From an uncultured Polaribacter sp. (GTDB lineage: Bacteria; Bacteroidota; Bacteroidia; Flavobacteriales; Flavobacteriaceae): 11,757 nt of DNA. The notes below the pieces were generated by a model. That model ran no database searches. It had not been told where the DNA came from and saw nothing but the letters and a program-made list of their open reading frames with translations. Below, in pieces: positions 6,230-11,757 of this stretch. Each line of letters opens with the position of its first letter. Position 1 is the first letter of the stretch. The stretch spans positions 1 to 11,757 of the forward strand of contig CAJXAS010000032.1 of NCBI GenBank assembly GCA_913050305.1. The letters run 5' to 3'. The position numbers were made by a program, and so were the translations under genes.

Positions 6230-7889
6230 AACAATAAATATTAATTTAGGTGGATTTTTCTTCCATATTGATGAAACAGCCTACCAAAAACTAAGAACAT
6301 ACTTAGCGTCTATATCTAAATCTTTAAGTGACGATGCACACGGAAAAAACGAAATTATTGCAGATATAGAAGCTCGTATTAGCGAACTTTTATCAGAAAA
6401 AATTACAGATTCTAGACAAGTTGTAAGTGAAATTGATATTGAAGATATTATTGTAATCATGGGACAACCAGAGGATTACACAGAGGACGAAGAAGCATAT
6501 TCAGATGCAAGTTACTCTTATAAGAGAAATAGTTCTTCAGGAAAAAAACTATTTAGAGACGGAGATGATAAATTCTTAGGCGGTGTTGCTTCTGGTATTG
6601 CCCATTATTTTGATATTGATACTATTTGGGTTCGTTTACTCTTTTTGGTAATAACCATAGCAGGAGTAGGCGCAGGAATTCTAGTTTACATTGCACTTTG
6701 GATTTTGTTACCAGAGGCAAAGACTACTGCAGAGAAATTACAAATGGAGGGAGAGCCTGTAAATATTGATAATATTGAGAAAAAAATTCGTGAAGAATTT
6801 ACAAATGTTTCAGAAAGTGTTAGAAATGCTGCAAACGAAGCATCAGAAAAAATTAAAGATGGTGCGAGTGAGTTTTCAGAAAAAATGGGACAAACGTTTT
6901 CAGCAAAGACAAACAAAAATAACGGTTTACAAGATTTTTTAAATGCAATAGGTAAAATTGCCATGGTCTTCTTTAAGATACTTGGAAAGTTTATAGGAGT
7001 GCTTTTTGTGATTTCTGGAGCAGCTGTTATTTTATCTCTAATTATTGGAGGGTTTTCTGTAGGAAGTTTAGAGTTTTTAAACATTGATGGAGGGTTTATT
7101 AATTACCCAGATTTTTTCTATGAAGCTACATTGCCTAAGTGGCTGTTATCGCTTTCCTTATTTACTTTAATAGGAATTCCATTTTTAGTATTGTTAGTTT
7201 TAGGCCTTAGAATGTTATCTAGTAACATCAAACAATTTAGCAAGATAACCTCTATCACACTTTTAGCAATTTGGTTTATGGCACTTTTAACAATCATATT
7301 TACGGGTGTAGAATTCGGAGCATCACACGCTAATTATGGAAAATCTATTAGCAATAACCAGCTAGACATTACCAAAAAAGATACGCTTATTTTAAAAATG
7401 ATAAATAATGATTTGCTTTATTATCAAGATAATTTAAAGAGAAGCTCTAGAAAGCACGAAGTAGCAATAGATGGTGAACTTATGGTATACACTAATGATA
7501 TTCGATTAGATGTAAAAAAGAGCAATACTGGATACGCTTATTTTATTGTTCAAAAAGAATCGTACGGACGAAGTCGCATAAAAGCCAGTAAAAATGCTGA
7601 GAAAATTCAATACGAATATACGATAACAGACAATGAAATAGTTTTTGATGCTTTCTTCTTATCTGATTTAAAGAATATTTTTAAAGATGAAGAAATAGAT
7701 ATTACAGTTTTTATACCAGCAACTTCAACTATTTACTTTGACAGTTCTGTGAAAAACTTTCTAAGTAATGTCAAAAATAAAGGGAATATTTATGATAAAG
7801 AAATGGTAGATCATCATTTTAAAATGACAAATACGGTTTTGAAATGCACAGATTGTATTGCTGTGTCTCAAAGAAATGAAACTATTTAA
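6222..7889 (+). CDS. PspC domain membrane protein with N-terminal HAAS-like domain
   Basis: The 555-aa protein begins with a cytoplasmic helical domain (about 1-88: EIIADIEARISELL, then DIEDIIVIMGQPEDY). This resembles the short HAAS/DUF1700 domains of PadR-linked membrane proteins. The PspC domain follows at about 108-166 (KKLFRDGDDKFLGGVASGIA, then DIDTIWVRLLFLV and YIALWILLPEA), containing membrane helices. An amphipathic, charged coiled stretch spans 168-230. Further helices lie near 241-280, 303-331 and 340-362, then a beta-rich C-terminal domain (about 385-555) of toastrack-like character ends with a CxxC (Cys542, Cys545). PspC proteins act in the inner membrane in phage-shock-type envelope stress; the long multi-helix form with extra domains is typical of Bacteroidota. 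The start overlaps padR by 8 nt. The PspC assignment is firm; the flanking-domain assignments are inference from pattern. Confidence 0.9.
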   Translation: MNRTININLGGFFFHIDETAYQKLRTYLASISKSLSDDAHGKNEIIADIEARISELLSEKITDSRQVVSEIDIEDIIVIMGQPEDYTEDEEAYSDASYSYKRNSSSGKKLFRDGDDKFLGGVASGIAHYFDIDTIWVRLLFLVITIAGVGAGILVYIALWILLPEAKTTAEKLQMEGEPVNIDNIEKKIREEFTNVSESVRNAANEASEKIKDGASEFSEKMGQTFSAKTNKNNGLQDFLNAIGKIAMVFFKILGKFIGVLFVISGAAVILSLIIGGFSVGSLEFLNIDGGFINYPDFFYEATLPKWLLSLSLFTLIGIPFLVLLVLGLRMLSSNIKQFSKITSITLLAIWFMALLTIIFTGVEFGASHANYGKSISNNQLDITKKDTLILKMINNDLLYYQDNLKRSSRKHEVAIDGELMVYTNDIRLDVKKSNTGYAYFIVQKESYGRSRIKASKNAEKIQYEYTITDNEIVFDAFFLSDLKNIFKDEEIDITVFIPATSTIYFDSSVKNFLSNVKNKGNIYDKEMVDHHFKMTNTVLKCTDCIAVSQRNETI

Positions 7890-7920
7890 TACAACTCATC
7901 CAAAAAAAATAACAACTGAG

Positions 7921-7969
7921 TAACTAAAGTTAGATGACCAATTACAATAAGAAGATATTTATCATCTAA
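7921..7969. promoter_or_regulatory. two overlapping inverted repeats before the head-GIN gene
   Basis: TAACTAAAGTTA (7921-7932) is a perfect 12-nt dyad. It overlaps the left arm of a second one, TTAGATGA (7930-7937) with TCATCTAA (7962-7969), a perfect 8-bp pair around a 24-nt loop. As RNA the two hairpins exclude each other, and the second ends 14 nt before the ATG. No TAnnTTTG promoter is visible in this 94-nt gap, so the elements probably act in the mRNA, or are chance in AT-rich DNA. Confidence 0.3.
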
Positions 7970-7983
7970 TTAAAACTAAAATC

Positions 7984-8709
7984 ATGAAAAAAATAAATAT
8001 TCAATTTTTAGCAATTCTGTTTATTGCAACTATTTTTATTTCTTGTGGAATAGATATATTTAACGGAGTTGAAGGAAACAGAAATATTGTAACTACAGAA
8101 CGCACACCACAAGCAGATTTTTCTGGTATAAAAGTAAGTACAGGTATAGACCTTTTTATTAGCCAAGGAAATACTAATGCAATTACCGTTAAAGCAGATG
8201 AAAATTTACACGACCTTATTATTACAGAAGTAAAAGAGGGTATTTTAAAAATATATACAGATAAGAATATTTGGAAATCAAAAGCAAGAAAAGTATATGT
8301 TACCATAGAAAAACTATCCTTTTTAAAAGCTACAAGTGGAAGCGATGTAAAGAGCGAAACGATTATAAAAACTAATGAAATTTCCATCAGTGCAACCAGT
8401 GGCGCAGCAATAGAAATTGACGTGGAAGCAGAAAGCGTTGCCACAAGTACTACAAGTGGCTCTGATATTAAAATTACAGGAACCACTATTAACCACGCGT
8501 CTAATGCCACAAGTGGAAGTTCTATTGATGCCTATGATTTAAAAAGCGATAATGCTATTGCAAAAGCCACCAGTGGCGCGTCTATAAATATTTATGCCTC
8601 TAAAAAGATGGAAGGAAAAGCAACTAGTGGTGCAGATATAGATTTTAAAGGAAACCCTGCAACAATAAATAAAGATGTTTCTTCTGGAGGAAGTATTTCT
8701 ATAAATTAA
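7984..8709 (+). CDS. head-GIN domain (DUF2807) lipoprotein
   Basis: The 241-aa protein has a lipoprotein signal (MKKINIQFLAILFIATIFIS with Cys21 lipidated) and a DUF2807/head-GIN domain: FSGIKVSTGIDLFISQG (46-62), ADENLHDLIITEV, then a repeat region. The repeat region carries A/T-T-S-G-S/A motifs at residues 116, 137, 156, 175, 195 and 213, with a last variant SSGGS at 233. That is one every 18-21 residues, the signature of a beta-solenoid or toastrack-like ladder. The protein should be anchored on the periplasmic or outer face of the envelope. DUF2807 proteins are common next to PspC genes in Bacteroidota. It lies 94 nt downstream of pspC with no promoter or terminator between, and a strong terminator follows, so it is likely the last gene of the operon. 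Its molecular role is unknown. Confidence 0.9.
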   Translation: MKKINIQFLAILFIATIFISCGIDIFNGVEGNRNIVTTERTPQADFSGIKVSTGIDLFISQGNTNAITVKADENLHDLIITEVKEGILKIYTDKNIWKSKARKVYVTIEKLSFLKATSGSDVKSETIIKTNEISISATSGAAIEIDVEAESVATSTTSGSDIKITGTTINHASNATSGSSIDAYDLKSDNAIAKATSGASINIYASKKMEGKATSGADIDFKGNPATINKDVSSGGSISIN

Positions 8710-8732
8710 AACAATTACAACTTATTTATAAA

Positions 8733-8757
8733 ATATTAGAAAGCTAACTTCTAATAT
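8733..8757. repeat. 9-bp inverted repeat (AT-rich hairpin)
   Basis: ATATTAGAA (8733-8741) and TTCTAATAT (8749-8757) are perfect complements around a 7-nt loop, 23 nt after the head-GIN stop. There is no T-run, so it is not a terminator itself; it may be a 3'-end stabilising hairpin upstream of the real terminator at 8794. Confidence 0.45.
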
Positions 8758-8793
8758 GGTTACTAATACTTGGTTTTATTGGTAAACTTGGTA

Positions 8794-8830
8794 AGACGCT
8801 GTTTTAGAACAAACAGCGCTTACTTTTTTT
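8794..8830 (+). terminator. intrinsic terminator of the PspC/head-GIN operon
   Basis: CGCTGTTT (8797-8804) pairs perfectly with AAACAGCG (8811-8818) around the loop TAGAAC. The stem extends through AAG/CTT with one bulged A, and TAC plus seven Ts (8824-8830) follow. The T-run is on the + strand only, so it ends the operon beginning at 5443 and does not serve the convergent TPR gene. Confidence 0.85.
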
Positions 8831-8851
8831 CGTATGTAAAGTATACGTTGC

Positions 8852-10222
8852 TTATTCTGTGGCTTTCTTGTAATTTTTTAAAAGTTTTTGTACTTCTGTA
8901 TTCTCAAAAACAACAGGGTACAATTCGTTTAAAATAATATGATAATCGTAATCTATTTTCATTGCACTTATTAAGTGCGTAAAAGCATATTTTTCTTTAT
9001 TTAAAATGAAGAATAAGCCTACAAGCCTATATTCTACCTCTGAAAAATTCTTATGTGTTTTTTGCGCTGACAACAACACTTTCAAAGCATCATTAAATTC
9101 TCCCAAGAAAGATAAAACATCTGTTAAACCCATGTAAATCTCTACAGAAATATCTCCTAATCTTAAACAATTCTTAAAACCAACAACTGCCTCTTCGAAA
9201 AAGCTTAATTTTAAGTTTATTTCAGAATAACGCCTCCAATACAAAGTATTCTCTTCATCAATTTTTAAAGCTTTCGCAATATAATATGCAGCTTTTTGGT
9301 AGTTTTCTTGCTCAAAATACAGGTTAGTTAACAAAATCCACCCCTTATCTAAAAATGGATCTTCATGAACTGCTTTTTTATAATAGGACACCGCCGCGTC
9401 TAATTTATTAAGTTTTTCGTAACATTCTCCAACTCTAATATTAACATAGGCAGTTGGATCATCTAATTCTATTGTAATTAAATAGTTATCAATTGCATCT
9501 TGATAATTGCCTAATTGTTCTAGAGTCTTTGCTTTCTCCAAATAACCACCCACAAAAGATTCATCAATTAAAACGGCATAATCAAATGCAATTAAAGCCT
9601 CTTTATAACTTTCTAAAACAAAATGCTGTCTTCCTAATTGGTGCCAAGCAACCTCACAATAAGGATTAATATCTATATATGAGATTAAATAATTTATAGC
9701 TTCCTCGTGTTCTTTTTGCATATCGAAACAATAAACAATATTGTAAAGCGCAGAATAGTCTTCAAAATCTGCTTCAATGCAATACGCAAAGTTTATGCGT
9801 GCGTTTTTAAAATCTTCCAAATACAAAAACTCCATACCCATTAATGACCATACATCTATCTTGTCATCTGTTAAATACAGTGCTTTTTCTAAATCTATAA
9901 TTGCTTCTTTATGAAAACCTTTTTTTGAATTTATAGTTGCTTTTTGAATAAAAACCTCTTCATTTCTTGGTGCTAAAACCTCGATTCTTTTTAATAGCTT
10001 AGAAGCTTTATCAATTTCATTTTCAGTAAGGTAAGCTTCCACCATTAACAGCTTTAAGTCAATAGATTCTGGATGTTGTTCTAAACCCAGTTTTATTGCT
10101 TTTTTTGCTAGTGCTATTTTACCAGTATCTAAATAATGTACAATGATTTCTTCAAACTCAACCAAATCAAAAAAATAGACATTATTGGTTTTAAGCATGG
10201 ATTCAAATTTTAATAGAGACAT
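8852..10222 (-). CDS. tetratricopeptide repeat (TPR) protein
   Basis: The 456-aa protein is nearly all helical TPR units of about 34 residues, roughly 12 between residues 20 and 430. Clear examples are AWHQLGRQHFVLESYKEALI (192-211), YLEKAKTLEQLGNYQDAIDN (227-246) and VGECYEKLNKLDAAVSYYKK (254-273), each with the G/A-Y-A and final Pro-type spacing. There is no signal peptide or membrane helix, so it is a cytoplasmic scaffold. The N-terminal block FESMLKTNNVYFFDLVEFEE precedes the repeats and resembles a conserved lead-in in flavobacterial TPR proteins. The ATG at 10222 is the only Met after the in-frame stop upstream, apart from Met9. It is divergent from pyrR with a 192-nt gap. I see no partner gene from which to infer its binding target. 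Confidence 0.9.
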   Translation of the reverse strand: MSLLKFESMLKTNNVYFFDLVEFEEIIVHYLDTGKIALAKKAIKLGLEQHPESIDLKLLMVEAYLTENEIDKASKLLKRIEVLAPRNEEVFIQKATINSKKGFHKEAIIDLEKALYLTDDKIDVWSLMGMEFLYLEDFKNARINFAYCIEADFEDYSALYNIVYCFDMQKEHEEAINYLISYIDINPYCEVAWHQLGRQHFVLESYKEALIAFDYAVLIDESFVGGYLEKAKTLEQLGNYQDAIDNYLITIELDDPTAYVNIRVGECYEKLNKLDAAVSYYKKAVHEDPFLDKGWILLTNLYFEQENYQKAAYYIAKALKIDEENTLYWRRYSEINLKLSFFEEAVVGFKNCLRLGDISVEIYMGLTDVLSFLGEFNDALKVLLSAQKTHKNFSEVEYRLVGLFFILNKEKYAFTHLISAMKIDYDYHIILNELYPVVFENTEVQKLLKNYKKATE

Positions 10223-10240
10223 AACTATGATATTTGAATT

Positions 10241-10257
10241 AGTACTTTAAAGGTACT
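10241..10257. promoter_or_regulatory. 17-bp near-perfect palindrome upstream of the TPR gene
   Basis: AGTACTTTAAAGGTACT has 7 of 8 matched pairs (one T/G mismatch, which could still pair as G-U in RNA). It begins 19 nt upstream of the TPR start codon. It could be an operator or a 5'-UTR hairpin. No clear -7 box was found for the TPR gene on the - strand. Confidence 0.3.
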
Positions 10258-10345
10258 CTAACTCTAGCTTAACAGTAAGAATTGCTCTTTTTGTTTTCAA
10301 CAATTTAATTAACAAAACAGCAGCATGTATTTAGTCCTTAATAAT

Positions 10346-10376
10346 TTTGCGCATACATAAATTTAAGCTAATTTTG
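10346..10376 (+). promoter_or_regulatory. pyrR-pyrB promoter, Bacteroidota type
   Basis: TTTG (10346-10349) is separated by exactly 19 nt from TAATTTTG (10369-10376), a full match to the TTTG-N19-TAnnTTTG architecture of Bacteroidota housekeeping promoters. Transcription would start near 10383, leaving a leader of about 30 nt before the pyrR ATG. The -33 TTTG is itself the end of a second TAATTTTG (10342-10349), so an alternative upstream start is possible. Confidence 0.7.
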
Positions 10377-10414
10377 ATTTTCATTAACTATCATCTTAAA
10401 TTGGTAGCATTCTT

Positions 10415-10954
10415 ATGAGCAAAAAAATCTTATTAAACTCTAAAGATATTGAAATTATACTCCATCGACTAGCTTGCGAGCTTATCGAAAACCATAATGA
10501 TTTTTCTAATACAGTCTTAATTGGCCTGCAGCCGAGAGGTTCTTATCTGGCAAATAGATTAGCCAATCTATTAAAAACAGAATACAATATTAAAAATTTA
10601 GAGTTAGGTCTTTTAGATATCACTTTCTACAGAGATGATTTTAGAAGAAAAGATACCCCTTTAGCAGCAGAAACTACCGAAATGAACTTCCTTGTCGAAG
10701 ATAAAAAAGTGGTTATCATTGATGATGTTTTATTCTCAGGACGAAGTATTAGAGCGGCATTAACAGCAATACAATCATACGGAAGACCAGAAAACATAGA
10801 ATTATTAGTATTAATAGATAGACGTTTTAGCAGACACTTGCCAATTCAGCCGAATTACAGAGGTAGACAAGTAGATGCTATTAATGAAGAAAGAGTGCTT
10901 GTAACTTGGAAAGAATCTCATAAAAAAGATGCTGTTTTTATAGAACCCACATAA
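10415..10954 (+). CDS. pyrR: PyrR bifunctional pyr regulator/uracil phosphoribosyltransferase
   Basis: The 179-aa protein has the PRTase fold and normal PyrR length. Key parts are LIGLQPRGSYLANRLA (35-50), the LGLLDITFYRDDF block (64-76), and the PRPP-binding loop VVIIDDVLFSGRSIRAAL (99-116) with the paired aspartates D103-D104 and the T/S-G-R turn. LVLIDRRFSRHLPIQPNYRG (121-140) is the region containing PyrR's basic patch. PyrR can convert uracil and PRPP to UMP, and in Bacillus it binds pyr mRNA when UMP is high to cause attenuation. It is the first gene of a pyrR-pyrB unit, with pyrB beginning 70 nt later, behind a good promoter. No classical PyrR binding loop was found in the leader or the intergenic gap, so RNA-based control is unproven here. 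Confidence 0.95.
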   Translation: MSKKILLNSKDIEIILHRLACELIENHNDFSNTVLIGLQPRGSYLANRLANLLKTEYNIKNLELGLLDITFYRDDFRRKDTPLAAETTEMNFLVEDKKVVIIDDVLFSGRSIRAALTAIQSYGRPENIELLVLIDRRFSRHLPIQPNYRGRQVDAINEERVLVTWKESHKKDAVFIEPT

Positions 10955-10983
10955 TTCTATTAAAGAAGACTTTAAACATAATA

Positions 10984-11037
10984 ATGAAGAAAAATAAACA
11001 AATATCTAACTTAAAACCTTTGATGTGTCAGAATTAA
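10984..11037 (+). CDS. possible 17-aa leader ORF overlapping the pyrB start
   Basis: ATG at 10984 opens a 17-codon ORF (MKKNKQISNLKPLMCQN) that ends at TAA 11035-11037, 13 nt inside pyrB in another frame. It lies wholly in the pyrR-pyrB gap plus the pyrB start. A short ORF overlapping a GTG start could couple pyrB translation to its own. It may also be chance: it shows no strong ribosome site and no pyrimidine-specific codon run. Confidence 0.2.
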   Translation: MKKNKQISNLKPLMCQN

Positions 11038-11757
11038 GTGTAGAACATTTATTGGGTATTAAGTACTTAAAACCCAATGATATTGATGTTATTTTTAAAA
11101 CTGCAGATCATTTTAAAGAAGTAATCAACAGGCCTATCAAAAAGGTACCTTCTTTAAGAGATATTACCATTGCAAATTTGTTTTTTGAAAATAGCACAAG
11201 AACTAAACTAAGTTTCGAACTAGCAGAAAAAAGACTATCAGCAGACGTTATTAATTTCTCTGCTGGACAGTCTTCAGTAAAAAAAGGAGAAACCTTAATA
11301 GACACCGTAAACAACATTTTAGCTATGAAAGTAGATATTGTTGTAATGCGGCATGGAAACGTTGGTGCTGGTGTTTTCTTATCTAAACATGTAGATGCAA
11401 AAATTATTAATGCTGGTGACGGAACCCATGAGCACCCAACACAAGCACTACTAGACTCTTATTCTATTAGAGAGAAATTAGGTACAGTTAAAGGTAAAAA
11501 AATAGTGATTATTGGAGATATTTTGCACTCTAGAGTTGCTTTATCAAATATTTTTGCGCTACAATTGCAAGGTGCACAAGTTAAAGTTTGTGGTCCAACA
11601 ACCTTAATACCAAAACATATTGCCAGTTTGGGTGTATCGGTTGAAACCAATTTAAAAAAAGCGCTAGAGTGGTGTGATGTAGCAAATGTACTTCGTGTAC
11701 AGCATGAAAGAATGGATATTAAATATTTTCCTTCTACCAGAGAATACACACAACTTT
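11025..11757 (+). CDS. pyrB: aspartate carbamoyltransferase catalytic subunit, 5' part
   Basis: The frame is open to the right edge, giving 244 of about 310 residues. The start is taken as GTG at 11025, giving (M)SELSVEHLLGIKYLKP. It is the only usual start codon between the in-frame TAA at about 11009 and the first conserved residues. The carbamoyl-phosphate loop FFENSTRTKLSFE contains the STRT motif. The mobile loop SSVKKGETLIDT holds the Ser and Lys that in E. coli contact substrate from the neighbouring chain. VVMRHGNVGAG retains the Arg-His pair, and GDGTHEHPTQALLD holds the HPTQ motif. The aspartate domain begins with GKKIVIIGDILHSRVALSN, and CGPTTLIP follows. PyrB condenses carbamoyl phosphate with aspartate in pyrimidine synthesis. 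The missing C-terminus is cut by the window. The gene forms a unit with pyrR. Confidence 0.95.
   Translation, partial: MSELSVEHLLGIKYLKPNDIDVIFKTADHFKEVINRPIKKVPSLRDITIANLFFENSTRTKLSFELAEKRLSADVINFSAGQSSVKKGETLIDTVNNILAMKVDIVVMRHGNVGAGVFLSKHVDAKIINAGDGTHEHPTQALLDSYSIREKLGTVKGKKIVIIGDILHSRVALSNIFALQLQGAQVKVCGPTTLIPKHIASLGVSVETNLKKALEWCDVANVLRVQHERMDIKYFPSTREYTQL

Noticed and set aside
8001..8510. 169-aa open frame antisense to the head-GIN gene
   Set aside because: It is a shadow of the repetitive Thr/Ser/Gly-rich coding sequence on the + strand, which has a clear lipoprotein signal and family match.
8116..8700. ATSG-type repeats as a DNA tandem repeat or CRISPR-like array
   Set aside because: The motifs are only about 12-15 nt of partly conserved codons with unequal spacing and different intervening sequence. 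They are protein structural repeats.
8831..8847. CGTAT...ATACG inverted repeat as a terminator for the TPR gene
   Set aside because: It is only 5 bp, and on the - strand it is followed by an A-run, not a T-run.
11341..11370. Arg-His-Gly in PyrB instead of the Arg-His-Pro seen in E. coli as a possible active-site defect
   Set aside because: The Arg, STRT, mobile-loop Ser/Lys and HPTQ residues are all present, and the position after His is variable in this group as far as I recall.

Overview
The window looks like chromosomal DNA from a marine-type member of the Flavobacteriaceae (Bacteroidota), of the Polaribacter/Tenacibaculum kind. The evidence is very AT-rich DNA, absence of clear Shine-Dalgarno sequences, Bacteroidota-type promoter boxes (TTTG about 19 bp before TAnnTTTG), and protein families typical of the group: DUF2490, DUF4369 lipoprotein, DUF4870, PspC/head-GIN, and a flavobacterial-type PyrR-PyrB pair. 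I see no insertion sequence, phage gene, CRISPR array, tRNA or rRNA, and base composition is even throughout.

Region 1 (1-4646, + strand) is a tight run of envelope genes. It starts with the 3' part of a large secreted VPS10/sortilin-like (Asp-box) protein. A DUF2490 outer-membrane protein follows after 8 nt, and a DUF819 multi-pass inner-membrane protein after another 2 nt. A DUF4369 lipoprotein comes next after 37 nt, probably with its own promoter. A strong hairpin with T-runs on both strands closes the region and can also stop the convergent gene. Region 2 (4836-5291, - strand) is a lone DUF4442 hotdog-fold protein.

Region 3 (5443-8830, + strand) is the most interesting part: DUF4870 membrane protein, PadR repressor, a 555-aa PspC protein (overlapping padR by 8 nt) and a head-GIN (toastrack-type) lipoprotein, ended by a good terminator. 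It reads as a self-contained envelope-stress module related to the phage-shock-protein (PSP) network. The membrane proteins would be sensor and effector and PadR the transcriptional switch. A 21-bp near-perfect palindrome with ATGT/ACAT half-sites lies just upstream of the candidate promoter, where a -33 box would be, and is the obvious candidate PadR operator.

Region 4 (8852-11757) has a long cytoplasmic TPR protein on the - strand, divergent from pyrR-pyrB on the + strand. These two genes encode the pyrimidine regulator/uracil phosphoribosyltransferase and the aspartate transcarbamoylase catalytic chain. pyrB starts at GTG, overlaps a tiny upstream ORF and runs off the right edge. The pyr promoter is the best promoter match in the window. 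No classical PyrR RNA-binding loop is visible next to these genes.

Most of the genes are ordinary conserved flavobacterial genes. The novelty candidates are regulatory: the palindrome before the PadR/PspC module, the unusual pyrB start, and paired dyads in several 5' regions.
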